Positions 1 through 12,400 of a stretch of 64,000 nucleotides of DNA are shown here, piece by piece. Origin of the DNA: Gambelia wislizenii (taxonomy: Eukaryota; Chordata; Lepidosauria; Squamata; Crotaphytidae). The notes beneath the pieces were generated by a model, which saw nothing but the letters and a program-made list of their open reading frames with translations, did no database searches and was not told the origin of the DNA. The position numbers were made by a program, and so were the translations under genes. Within the stretch, counting starts at the first letter, position 1. Every line of letters begins with the position of its first letter. Location of the stretch: NCBI GenBank assembly GCA_030847615.1, contig JAUMIR010000005.1, positions 238,986,645 to 239,050,644 of the forward strand, given 5' to 3'.

Positions 1-823
1 CAGGTTTACAGGAGCAAAGAGAAGGAAGAGTGGGAGAACTGGGAGAAGGACAGTGGTAGAGGGTGGAATGTTTGCGGTACAGTGGCAGAGGAGGGAATGT
101 TTGAGGGAGTTCCTTATTACTTCAGGTCCCAAAGAAAGTGGATACCTTTATGTTCAGAGCCAGTTGGGGAGTAATTTTTTCAGGCACATGCGCAGGCCAT
201 CTCAAAGTGTTAATACTCCATCATTGCTATGCAATGGGAAAACTAGTGTTACTATAGTGCAAGCTTCAACCCCATTTTTAAAATGCTAGTAGGTGGTTGT
301 GCGATCTTGCATTAGTGGTATTGTTGCGCAGTTATGCAACATGAAATATTTAATGTATTAATGCCACCATAATTCTGCTTTCCTCAATTGCAGAATCACA
401 GTATTTTTAGATGCTTGTGTGATAAGGTCCTAAGTCACCACACATATAAATCCCATTGAGTCAGTGAGTCCTCCATATTCTCCCACATTTCACAAATGAA
501 AACTGGGACACATGTGGTTAAGCAACATCAGCATGTGGTCAAGATGGCAAAAGGTATTAATGATGACGAACACACAAACTAAAAGAAGCTGGAGCAGTTT
601 GCTTTTGCTTGAGCCTACTGGGAAGGTCAAGATTCTCCCCCCCCTGCAGAGTTAATTGTGTGCCAACTACTTTTGCACTTTGAAATCAATTTCTAGTAAA
701 TTGAGGACAATGTGGGGGGAAATAGTAGTAGTAGAGAAAAATAGGGACATTTTAAAAGCAGATGAAAAACTGGGATGATAGAGGATTAATCAGAACTGTC
801 AAATTAGGAAGGCTTGAAGGTAT

Positions 824-1014
824 GGTCTACTCTAGTTGGATCTAGCAACTGGATTTAAGCCTTCGGCTTAAATTAATTGTTAGTTCCTGAACTAAGTTGT
901 AAGTTCTAGTTAGAGAATACCTACTGGATCAATGATAACATGTCAGTTCCTTTGTAGCAGTGATAACACTGGTTATAGTGGGTATTCAATTGTTTTAGTG
1001 GGTCTACTCTAGTT
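824..1014. repeat. 163-bp segment between 14-bp direct repeats
   Basis: GGTCTACTCTAGTT occurs at 824-837 and again, identical, at 1001-1014. The enclosed 163 bp contains small palindromes, TTAAGCCTTCGGCTTAA (855-871) and TTAGTTCCTGAACTAA. The layout resembles an insertion with a long target-site duplication, but the insert has no recognised ends or tail. A local tandem-duplication remnant is also possible. Confidence 0.4.
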
Positions 1015-1439
1015 TGGAGTAAAAATAGGATTCGGGACTTTTGTTTCCTGCAGCAGGCCCCGTATGGGCCACACCTTTGTATTGCAAAAGGGCAGGGGGA
1101 AAGGCCTATTCATCTTAGTGCTTTTTTCCCCCTGGAAATTTCAGTGTGTGTATATATGTTTGTAAGCTAAAGCACACAGTCTAATGAGGAGGCAAAGGGC
1201 TAAAACCTATCCTGCACCAAGACCCCAATATGTATCTATCTTTTAACTTTTTGAGTTTAATATTGTTTTATTCTCTTGTATATTTTGATTATGTGTATCT
1301 GGCCATTTCCTTTATTTTATATTGTATTGTTTTTTGGATCCTATCTGGATAATTTGTTTTACAATTGTGTGGCACTGTTTCATATTTGCATTACTCTTTC
1401 CTTTCCCGGTATGTGAGTGTATATATGTTTTAGATTGTA

Positions 1440-1522
1440 CACCTTTGACAGGGCTGGATGTGTTTTTGTTGTTTTACTTGTAAAACACCATGTAAATTGA
1501 TGGTACTATATAAATAAATGGT
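1440..1522 (+). repeat. LINE-like 3' tail fragment (L2/CR1 type)
   Basis: The stretch TTGTAAAACACCATGTAAAT and then GATGGTACTATATAAATAAA has the usual form of a vertebrate L2-type 3' end in sense orientation. No coding part is attached. Confidence 0.4.
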
Positions 1523-1603
1523 GGTGGTGGTGATAATGATAGCTTGTTTTTTGAACTGCCCAATTCAGATTTTACATGCTAGCTATTAAGAGAACCTAAA
1601 TAC

Positions 1604-1824
1604 CCTAAGGCACCAGATCCTGTCTCATCTTGGAAGCTAAGCAAGATCAGCCCTGGTTAGTATTTGGATGGGAAACCAGCAATGAATGCCAGGGGCTGTA
1701 GTCCTTATTTCAGAGGATGGAACTGGCAAAACCACCTCTGAGAATTCCTTGCCTATGAAAACCCTATGAAATTCATGGAGTCACCATAAGCTGACAGGTG
1801 GCTTGACACCATGTACACACACAA
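1604..1824 (+). mobile_element. 5S-Sauria-type SINE (5S rRNA head, Bov-B-type tail)
   Basis: The head (about 1610-1690) follows 5S rRNA: AAGCTAAGCA at 1634-1643 is the internal A box and TTGGATGGGA at 1663-1672 the C-box region. The body and tail (GAAAACCCTATGAAATTCAT, GGAGTCACCATAAGCTGACA) match the Sauria-SINE/Bov-B style of 3' end, followed by a short ACAC run. From known biology, such chimeric SINEs occur in lizards, use an internal Pol III promoter and are mobilised by a Bov-B/RTE partner. The copy is diverged and no clear target-site duplication is visible. Confidence 0.8.
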
Positions 1825-2127
1825 ATGATGGTTAAGCAAAGCATTTTATGAGAAGTCATAAGTCATGGAAAAGAAATTGTGATGAAAAATAATTTTCTAG
1901 GATCCTAAGGCACTTGAAATAGATTTCTATTTCTTCCTGAATCTTGGTATTCATTTGCCTTTAAGGAAGCTTTTCCTAGTCTTTTGTCAGCAAGTGCTCT
2001 AGGTACCTGCCTCTGATGCTGGATTAAGACACAACAATATCAAGTTTAGGAGGTCCCATTATAACCCCCCTCCCAAAGCGTATCACTCAGACATATTGTA
2101 CAGTGTAGTTAGCCTCTCTCTCTCTCT

Positions 2128-2590
2128 CTGTCTCTCTATCTATCTATGCAATTTATATGCTGCCTTTCTCCCGAAGCGGGACACAAGACAGTTCACAAGA
2201 CAATTAAAATCACAGTTAAAAGCAATTAAAAACATACAAAGTAACCCCCCCCCAAAAAAACAGCATTAAAAACACACCCCAATAAAAGCTGCAATTATAC
2301 ATCAAAGGCCTGCTTAAATAAGAACATTTTTTCCTGCTGGTGAAATGAAAACAGGGAGGGGGGCAGCCTAGCCTTCCATGGGAGGGCGTTCCAGAAGGTG
2401 GGAGCAGCCACTGAGAAGGCTCTCGCTTATCTGCTCACCAAGCCAGCCTGTGATGGTGGCGGGACTGAGAGAAAGCTTTCCCTGAGGATCTTAAAACACT
2501 TGCAGGTTTGTAGAGGGAGATACGATCTTCCAGATAGTCTGGACATAAGCCGTGTAGGGCTTTATAGGTTAAGACCAGCACTTACTTAAT
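2128..2590 (-). mobile_element. L2-like LINE, 3' end (C-terminal ORF remnant and 3' UTR)
   Basis: Read on the minus strand, about 2590-2320 encodes a decayed LINE C-terminus (RRAFSVAAPTLWNALPWE-like), followed by a 3' UTR ending in a stretch that reads CCCGCTTCGGGAGAAAGGCA, then AT-rich DNA and a (CTAT)/(CT) microsatellite. The same layout recurs at 17790-18125 and 41870-42440. It is antisense to DGKI. Confidence 0.65.
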
Positions 2591-3356
2591 TTACTTACCA
2601 GTTTACTTAGCATGTGCCTCAATCTTGCCCTGTTTGCTTTCCTGGTGGCAAAATTATCTGGGTTGCATCTTTCCAATGCACACTTCTTTTCATCTTTATT
2701 ATATATTATAGATAGTCCTTTCCCATGTGTGGTCTAAGTTAATGCCAGGATTTTTTTTGTGGGGGAATGGAGCTTCTGTCAAGACATTCTGTGTCAAAAG
2801 TTTCCCACTGTGGGCCCACTTTTCTTAGGGCAGCAACTGAGAAAAGCTAGGTATTGACTGTAGTTCCTATGCCACTCTACTGGATTTTTTTTTATTGGAT
2901 TATAACTCCCAGAATCCCATGGCCAATATGACCAGTTGCTGCTCATTTTTGTGTTGTAGAAAAATGGAAGGCAAAGCACACAACAGAAGTGTGCACGCAT
3001 GTGTGTGTGTGTGGGGGGCATGTTTACCTGCAATTTAGCTTCCTGTTGTTACAGAATTGGAACCAGAAACAGAGATTTACTGCAAATCACATGGAAATCT
3101 GTGTTATTTTCAGTAAATCTGTAAGAGTCTCTGACTTTCAAACCTTTAACAATTTACCTTCTGTCTACCCCTGTAGAAAAGATTGGCCTAAACAGTCTAA
3201 GTTGGTATAAAGTTATGATACCTATGAGCATTTATACTCATATGTACCTATGAGTATATGAAAGAAGCATATCTCAGCGGTCTTATATTCTAACTCTCCT
3301 TTCTTGCACAACATGTTCCTTTTGCTTCTGGTCTTTGTATTGCAGCTTCCCCTCAG

Positions 3357-3424
3357 TGTTTTCAATAATTACTTCAGCCTTGGATTTGATGCTCACGTCA
3401 CCCTGGAATTCCATGAATCTCGAG
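3357..3424 (+). CDS. DGKI: DGKI exon a (start of accessory domain)
   Basis: A 68-nt exon between acceptor CCCCTCAG and donor GTAAGA. The first base completes a codon begun in an exon outside the window, and the last base starts a glutamate codon finished in the next exon. It encodes [14 protein letters not shown] and then TLEFHES. The [10 protein letters not shown] core is the usual opening of the DGK accessory domain. A second AG lies 11 nt upstream (TTGCAG, ending at 3345); using it would shift the frame, so 3357 is chosen. Confidence 0.95.
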
Positions 3425-6400
3425 GTAAGAGAACTAACACCTAATTTGGTAAAGTGAAGATGAGCTGGGGAACGCTTGCCAGAAAGGTGGCCTGTGTGTC
3501 TTTACTCCCTGAACAATAGATAGGCCTGAAGCCTCTGCTGTGGCTTCCTGTGTCACAGTATACTGTAGGACAAAAATGAGAAGGAAACTAGGCTGCATCA
3601 ATAGGAGGCTAGTGTTTAGATTGAGGGAAATAATGGTACCACTCTATTCTGCTTTGGTCAGACCTCACCTTGAATACTGTGTCCAGTTCTGGGCACCACA
3701 ATTCAAGAAGTATACTGACAAGCTGGGATGTTATAAACCAACTCGGACACAAAATGTTATTTAAAAATACAGAAATTCTGGACCAGGCCAACAACTATCA
3801 TGTCAGAATGCACAGAGAAGCTATTGAAATCCACAGACACTAGGACAACTTCAACAGGAAAGAAGAAACCCTAAAAGTAAACAAAATCTGGCTTCCAGTT
3901 TTGAAAAACAATAGAATCAAACTCAACCAACCATTAGCCAAACAGACACTAATCCTCCTTCATTTCTACACCCAGAAACTGACCATTCAGTTACACAAAT
4001 TTACATATCCTCCCCAACAGAGGTTCACAGTATATAAACTCCACACACACTCCTACCCAGTCGTTCTCTGAAGATGCCAGCCACAGATGCAGGCGAAACG
4101 TCAGAAAGAAACTATTCCAGAACACGGCCTCACAGCCCGGGAAAAAAACAAGGAAAATCTATGGATGCCGGCCGTGAAAGCCTTGGACTTCACAAACTGG
4201 AATGTGTCCAGAGGAGGGCAACAAAAATGTTGTAAAAGGTCATGAGGAGCAGCTTAGGGAGCTGGGCATGTTTAGCCTGGAGAAGAGAAGGTCAAGAGGT
4301 GACATGATAGCCATGTTTAAATATTTGAAGGGATGCCATATTGAGGATGGAGCAAGCTGTTTTCTACTGCTCCGGAGACTAGGACAGGAGCAATGGAGTC
4401 AAACTACAGGAAAAGAGATTTCACCTAAACATTAGGAAGAACTTCCTGATGATAAGAGCTGCTTGACAGTGGATTACTCTGCCTCAGAGCATGGTGGCAT
4501 CTCCTCCTTTGGAGGTTTTTAAACAGAGGCTGGATGGCCATGTGTCGGGAGTGCTTTGTGTATTCCTGCATGGCAGGGGGATGGACTGGATGGCCCTTGT
4601 GGTCTCTTCCACCTCTATGATTCTATGGTTCTATGATTCTATTTCCAAACTTAAGAAAACAATAAAGGTGTGAAAGGAGGAGAGTCTATGCTCTAATTCT
4701 CTTTGGAAAAGGGTTATTCAGTAATGGCTAGGGTTCCCATGTAGGTGGCGTGGTGAATCCATCACCCTAAAGGACTTATCGAAGATGCTGGACCTATTCT
4801 GGGGAAAGGCTGCAGCATCTTGGATAGTTTCTTTGTTAGCTGCCTGAGTCCCTATATTGGGAGAAAGGGGGGGGCAATAAATAAATAAATAAATAAATAA
4901 ATAACAGTTTCTTTCAAGTTCAGACTAAAACCAGAATAGATTCACCATACCACTGAAAGCCACTCGTTGCCACTGGGTCTGTATGTTGTTACTTTTGTAC
5001 TGTTTGTTCTTATGAATAATATCTGAGTTTATCCATCTCTACCCCTTCTTAGGTTGCCATCCCAAAGGGTGATGACCAACTCTTTTCTGGCAGTATCCTT
5101 AGTATCAGCACAAGAGACAGATATTAGGAGATGGAAATTTTCAGAAAGTTTCAGAAAATAAAGTTCTGTCTAATGCAGTGTTCAGGAAAGCAGCTTGCTG
5201 CCAGAAATAATTGGCAATCCATCTGTGCTGTGGAAAGAAGGAGCACTTTAACCACAGAAAGAAAAAATAACAATTTCCTATCTAGAAAACAGAACAAAGC
5301 AATATCTTTGCCTGAATTTATTCACCTCATTGGAAGAGGGTGAGGCATGCATTTCTGTAAACAGAGAACATGTGTGAATATTTCAGGAGCAAGTTTATTC
5401 TCTTCAGACATTCCTACAGAAGTATCTAATGCTATCTGCTTTTATTCATATGAATAGAGCCCTCCTATGTCCTTCTACTCATGGAATTACAAGCAGAACT
5501 ACCAAGCCAAGCACTAATGAACAATCATCACAGTGTATGCTTGTACACTGTGCAAACACACTGATCACACCCAAATTGTTGTTTGATTTGCCTTATTTGG
5601 CATCCAGCTGATTTATTACAGTTGATTTTGAATGGCAACCTTACTTGTCATCATTTTCGTATTATCACAAAACCATGTAATTTTTTTTTCTTCCTTCCTT
5701 CATCTTCTTTTAAAGAAGACCATTGTAATGCCAGGCTAAATAAAGATCTGAATGCCTGATGGAAAGACCTAATGCATATTTTAGCATGTTTAAGATGGCT
5801 GCAAGCAACAAGAATAATAATGAAGGGCCATGGAAGGGCAAAGGAATGAAGTGATGACAGCAGCGCATTCATTTCTTTATGTTCATGTGCTGAGATGCAT
5901 GCCAAATGTGCCTGTGACTATACAGTATGGATGAGGTCCTAGGCTGCTTTCTCACTTAGTGGAAGCATTACTTAGTAATGAAGTCACTGCACTCTATAAA
6001 GAATGGATGGATGTTATCCCAGAGATGCCACTATGAGTTTAAAAAAATGAGGAGGGGGAAAATACTTTGGCAAAAGGAAGATGTATGTTATAGGTACTAA
6101 TTTGGCCAGAAATATGTTGAAGGAGCATCTGTGTTTTCTTGTTAATGCCATTCCTCCCTCTACCACTTCCTTCATATATTTTTTAAATGCATTGGGGCAC
6201 ATAACAGGGGAGGAATTTTGAGAGTCTGTTTTCATATCCATATTGCTTATAGCACGGTGGAGGGTGTCAGAGCTTGGGAAAGTTTCTCTTCTATGGACTA
6301 CAGTTGGCAGAATTCTGCAGCCAACATGGCTGAGGCCTTACTTGTTTTTGTGGACAGAAAAAAAGGAGAAAGAAAGAAGTGGCATATTCAGGATTAAATG

Positions 6401-9400
6401 CACTGATTGAAGAACAAGCTTTATAGGAATATGCTTTTATATTATTACACAAAGATGTCTCATCCCATTTTTTTGAGTGATACCAAGCTATGTTTCCTTG
6501 TAATGAGAAATACAGTACTAGAGACATATTTTAAACCCAAGTATATTACTAAAGCATGCTGTACAATCAAGCTCCTCTATTAGATTCCCCAAAAGCAAAA
6601 GCATGGATTCCCCCCTTCTGCAATTCTGCACCCCAGCTGTTTCCATTCAGTTTACTTCTGCTAAACCACTTTTGTCTCACAAAACTGAAACCATAGTGAA
6701 CTGTTGAAAGCAATATGTTCTTTTGCCATCAGGTGTCAGGTAATTCAAAGCAATAGTTATCGGCCCATTTGAGACAGTCAAATGCATAATGTTCTACTAG
6801 TTTCTCTATAAATTATGTGTGCCAGGAAATTTCCTTTTGCCCACAAAGCATCATGGTTCAATAATATATTTAGTCTTTGAGATGTAACTACTCATTCTTT
6901 CTCTTTCTTTCTTTTTAGAACTGAATTTGGGGGAAGGGTGTCTTCCAATAATCATGGAGTGGTGCTTCATTCATTAACTCAAATTAACTGTGCCATAGGA
7001 ATTAATCTAAATTAAAACATCTTGATTCTAGGCAAGACCAATTCATGACTTTGAACTGTGGCTTCTAGAAGAATTTTTTGTGATTTCCTGTCACCTGCTT
7101 AATAATAGACTGATTGCACATGTATATGCTAATTCATTTTGACTATTTTATCTAGGAAGGACCAAAAATTTAATAATCTTCCTTTGCTGTCTTTCTCTTT
7201 AGTAAATATTCAGAATGGCTAGAAATACAGCTATTTGCCTAGCAGAAGGAAAAGTAGGAACTGAAGAAGGAAGGACAATATAATATTTGATTTAGTAAAA
7301 ACTTTATTTTTTTTTATTTATCTGCTTTCTTCTTCTTTATCACAGAAGCAAATCCTGAAAAATTCAACAGCCGCTTTCGAAATAAAATGTTTTATGCAGG
7401 GGTGAGTTGAAATGTATTTTTTCCCCTACCTGTCGCCATCTGATTTTTTAAAACTTGCTTGTATGAAGATTTTCCTTGTTTCTTTCATTGCATTAACTTT
7501 TAAAGATCATCAGTTTTGTGCACAGTAAAAGTCCAAACAGCAAATACAGTTGTCCCTTCATATTCTCTGGGGTTTGGTTCCAGGACCCCCTGTGGATACC
7601 AAAATCCATGAATACTCAAGTCCCATTATATGCAATGGCATAGCAAAATTGTGTCCCTTATATAAGATGGCAAAATCAAGGTTTCCTTTTTGGATTATTA
7701 TTTTTTAAAGAATATTTTCAAGCTGTGAATACTTAAATCTGTGGATACCAAATCTGTGGATACGGTGGGACAACTGTATAATGAAAAAGGCACCAAAACT
7801 GCTTATAAATTTTCATGCCACCTTTTTTTTAAAAAAATGATATGTTTCCAAAGTGGTGTGAACTCAAGCCAAATTGAACTTAACATTTGAGGAAATGAGG
7901 AGTTCAGCAAAGCTGAAATATGTTGATTAGCCCATCCTTATTTTGATATATTTTGGACTCACCTCCCTTACTCCTGTCTATAGTCCTTCACATTTGAGAG
8001 ATTTTTTGACAACTGGAAGCAGTAAATAGCATTTGGGCACTGTTGCTGTGCTGTTTCTGTTAGTGGTGACAGGGAAAAATGAAACACAATCTAGAGAATA
8101 TTAATTAACATTAATCTGAATTCTACTTAATTATGCGCTGAAGCGCGGTTGCTTTCTATGAGACAAGCTCATTTAACCCAGCTTTGTTTTCACTTCAAAT
8201 CTTAGAAGTAATGTAAAGGAAATTCAGATATTAACATTGCCTTTCTTTCCCTCTTACTCTTCCCTGTATAATTTAGGCAGCCTTTTCAGACTTCCTTCAG
8301 AGAAGTTCCAGAGATTTATCCAAACATGTGAAAGTTGTGGTAAGTATAAGAAAGGAGGCTGTTTTTTAAAAAATACGTATGTGCGAAAAGCAACTGGTAA
8401 AAACAAACCTAGCAAATTACTTGTGTTTACTTTTCATTTGGCATACCCCCATGCTGTTTAACATCTACCTGAAACCACTAGGAGAGGTCATCTGGAGTTT
8501 TGGGGTCTGGTGTCACAAGTATGCTGATGACACCCTATCTCTCTATCTCTCCTTCCCATCTGATTCCAAGGAAGCTGTCTTGGTAATGAACTAATGTCAG
8601 TAAATAGACTGCATGAGGACAAACAAATTTACAGTTTATCTGGAAAAGACAGAAGTGCTCCTGGTTAGTTGAAAGGCAGTTCAGGGAATAGGGGCTCTGC
8701 CTGTGCTGGATGGGTTTACACTCCTCCTGAAATCTCAGGTTCGCAGTCTGGGTGTTCTCCTGGACTCAACTCTGAGCCTGGATACCCGGGTTTCAGCAGT
8801 GGGCAGGAGTGCATTTGCACAGCTTAAAACCAGCTGCACCCATTCCTTGAGAGATCAGATCTGGCTATGGCAACTCATGCCTTGATGACATCCTGTCTGG
8901 ACTACTGTAAGGCACACTATGTGGGGCTGCCTTTGGAAGCTGTTCAGAAACTTCAGCAGGTCCAGAATGCTGTGGCCAGAATGCTGACCAGGTCCAGCTA
9001 TAGGAAGCATAATACTCCCTTATTAAAACAGGTTCACTGGCTACTGGTTTGTTTCTGGCACAATTCAAAGTGCTATAAAGCTCTATATGGCTTAGGTCCA
9101 GACTATCTGAAAGACTGCATCCTCTTATACAAACCTACCAGAGTTCTGCCATCCACAGGGGAAGACTTTCTCTCAGTCCCGCCACCATCATAGGCTCACT
9201 TGGTGAGGACACAAGAAACAAACCTTCTCTCTCCTCTCATGGGTGGCTGGGCTGCTTTCCCTTCACTGCTTTCCCTTCACTGGCAGGCAAAGGTGTTTTC
9301 GTTTAAGTAGGCGTTTAATGTACAAGTGAGGTGGCTCTTTATTGGATATTTTATTTATCTTTTTCAACTTCTGTTCATCGTTAAAATGATTTTTAAATGT

Positions 9401-12400
9401 TTTATTTGTGATTTTAACTGTTTAAAATCTTATTGTAATTTTTTTAAATTCCGGAAGCTGCCTTGGGTCCCACTCTGGCAGAAAGTTGGCATACAAATAC
9501 ATACATACATACATACATACTTGGTTTTAAGATGGGTGTGTGTGTGTTTTTTATTCATGCTGACCCAAGTCTAAAGTTGTTTTTCTTAATTTGTTAAGTA
9601 GAGAACAAGGCACCCATGCCTTCAACTTTAGGTTAAGCGATACTTTTAAAACTGAAGGCAGGTGCACAACACTGGTGGTGCATAAGGCTAAAACCAAAAG
9701 CAGATGGGACCAAAGCCAGTGTGGTATAGTGGTTAGAGTTTTGGACTGAGGTCTAGAAAATCCAAGTTAAGAGTTCTTACTGAGTCAGTAAATCCCCATA
9801 TAGTTTTAATACCAAAAGTACTCTGTTGCAAGCATGCAGACTGAATCTTAAGGTTTCCTTCTTGGTGTCTACCACCTAGTAGTCTAGTAACTCAGAGTCA
9901 CCTTGTAACTCAAAGTGATACTACAGGCTACAAGCAGATGACAATGCTGATGATGGTAAAAATATGATAATCAAACAGAGTGTACCTCCACCATACCTCC
10001 AATACTGTGAAATCTAGCTATCTGAAGGTTGAGCCCTTCCACACTACAAAAATATATTGCTATTCTTCCACTTTAAGTGCCATGGTTCCATCCTATGGAA
10101 TCCTATGATTTGCAGTTTAGGGATGGGCATTTAGAAAGCCAGAGAGTTCTAGTTCCTCACCAAACTAGAAACACATAGATTCTACAGGATGTTGTCATGA
10201 CAGTTAAAATGGGATGACAGCTTATGTTTCTACCCTTTTCAGAATCAGAAGGGTAAGCTGAAATTTACAGTTAATATTCTGTTTAACAATTCTGCAAGAA
10301 ATGAACTGGCTACAGCTTTTAGTATGTTTAGCAATGAGGGAAGGCACAGCTATGATTCATATCACAGTTTCGGATCTTACAGATTTAAAATTGTACAGTG
10401 ACCCACTAATCCCTGCAATGCAGTGGTCATGCTGGCAAAAGACACAAGAGGTCTGTGAGAAGAAGATGTATTTGAAGTGATGTGGTCATGGAGGGAACAC
10501 AAGACACCTTGGGTTGCAGGTTGTGACCTCCTTATCGCATTCAAATGAGCTAAGAAAATCCAGTTTTTATAATTTCCTGTCTGAAAAGCTTCTGAGCAGG
10601 AAACGTGAAGTATGGGTGTTCGTGCATGTGTCAACCCTTTCATGACCTGCCATGAGATTTGCACAATGAACAAATAATATGCAAATGTGGCTGCCTAGAT
10701 TTAGGGAACTGGAATATGACAAATCAGATAGCATGTGTGTGCATGAGAGAGTGTACACATGAGAGAGAATAAGAGAATAAGAGGGGGAGAAAGAGAGAGA
10801 GAGAGATTCCTGATACCTTCTACGGGGGGGGGGGCTGAGAGTTGGATGTGGGGAAGTCTGAGTAAGTATGGCTGGGATGAGGAAGAGAAAAACTAACAAA
10901 AAAGAGAAATATTTAGGATGTGAGAGAAGAGAGAACAGATGTGAAGAGAAAAAGCAAGGCAGAGGGGGGAATGAAAGGGTTTCTAATTCAGATGTAGCTA
11001 CTACCAGCTAAACAAAGAATGGGCATGAAGAAATCGTACTGGATGAGATAGTGGATCTGAATCAAAATAAAGCTGGGTACGTTCAATATTAAATAATTAA
11101 ACAATCCATTTTGAAGACAAAATAACCATGGGATACACAAATGTGGAAGCCCTTTAGTACGAAGGTTGTATATACATCAAGTTTTAAGTATCTAGATCTC
11201 ACAGTACCTGTGTTAGTCTGGAATATCAGTATGCAAATGGATCTTGTGGCACCTTTGAGACTAACTGAGAGAAAGAGGTTGGTGGTATAAGCTTTTGTAG
11301 ACTTAAGTCTACTTCCTCAGGTGCATGGAGTGAAGTGCCTAGGAACAGATCTTTATGAGCAGTCTGTATGTGTGAATACCTACAGAAATGCAAAACATGT
11401 GGGTATGGTGACAGATTCAGTTTTAACTATGGCCATTGAGGGACATTGGGAGGAGGAAAGATGTTTCCTAAAGTGAGGATGAGTAGGTAATTCTTTTTTA
11501 ACGTATATAACTTGTGATTTTTTAGTTGTATTTTTTATATTATTGTAAACCACCTTGAATCCCATCTTGGAAGAAAGGTGGGATGTAAATCCAATAAATA
11601 AATAAATCTTATGAATGGTGGAGGGAGTTATTGGACTGTAGTGTGATGCTGGCTGGAACAAGAAAGGAGATGTGTTAAACTGGCCAAGATAGCCCTCATG
11701 AGGCTAGGGTGTTAACTGGCATTATAATTTGTGTAGTGTGCCAGGAGACCATTGTCTCTGGAGTTTGCATACTGATAGGTCTCACAGTGTTAGAGTTATG
11801 CCAGAGAAAGGTACACACACACACACACACACACACACACTTTTTTATTATAGAATATACTTTGTATAAGCTTTAATTCCTCCTTCCCTCCCTCTGTTTG
11901 CCAGTGTGATGGCACAGACCTGACCTCAAAGATCCAGGAGCTGAAATTCCAGTGTATAGTGTTTTTAAACATACCCAGGTAAGGACTTAAATGATCTACT
12001 TTACATGTTTTCCAGGCTGGTCAAAAGGCTTCCCCACATAATTGAAAAGGACAAACCTGAATGTATTAGTTTGGGCAGTTGTTGACCCAGTACATTGGGC
12101 CTCCCACCTGTTTATTTTTTTTAAAATATGGCCAGAGGGTGACAGTGATGCAAACCCTTCCACTCCACATGAAGCATATTCTTTTTATCATATAGAATAG
12201 GTGAAATGGACTGCTCATGGGCTCTTTGCCCGAGAGTCTTCAATTGCCCTTTCCATAGAAGAAAGCAAACAGAATCTTGTGTACCAGGTTATCAGAAGCT
12301 TAAATCTCAAAGAGGAATGTGACTGAAGATAATATTTGCACTTCTGCTTAATCTCCCTTGTGCCAGTTCAGCCTAGGTAGACCCAAAGCATGTTTTAAGC

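Larger units (their letters stand above)
1..3356 (+). other. DGKI: Intron of DGKI, 3' part (upstream end outside window)
   Basis: This stretch ends at the acceptor of exon a, and I see no coding exon in it. It holds a segment flanked by 14-bp direct repeats (824-1014), a LINE-like tail (1440-1522), a 5S-headed SINE (1604-1824) and an antisense L2-like 3' end (2128-2590). A (CT)n/(CTAT)n run lies near 2116-2147 and a TG run near 3000. The rest, including 1-820, is unrecognised AT-rich intron. Confidence 0.8.
3425..7345 (+). other. DGKI: DGKI intron between exons a and b (3.9 kb)
   Basis: This intron contains a CR1 3' end split by a Penelope-like element (3565-4641), then a fold-back repeat split by an L2-type tail (4724-4972). 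From about 5000 to 7345 I see only AT-rich sequence with no recognised element or conserved-looking ORF. Confidence 0.8.
8340..11904 (+). other. DGKI: DGKI intron between exons c and d (3.6 kb)
   Basis: Contains an L2-like LINE with RT remnant (8446-9520), a Sauria-type SINE head (9715-9800), a fold-back MITE (10036-10240), an unclassified dispersed repeat (11200-11350), a LINE tail (11510-11608) and an (AC)n run (11813-11840). The 10240-11190 part, purine-rich near 10750-10990, has no recognised element. Confidence 0.8.

Noticed and set aside
1604..1690. A functional 5S rRNA gene
   Set aside because: Only part of the 5S sequence is kept, with several changes, and it continues directly into a SINE tail.
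9715..9800. A tRNA gene
   Set aside because: Only the A-box side is recognisable and no cloverleaf can be drawn; it is a SINE head.
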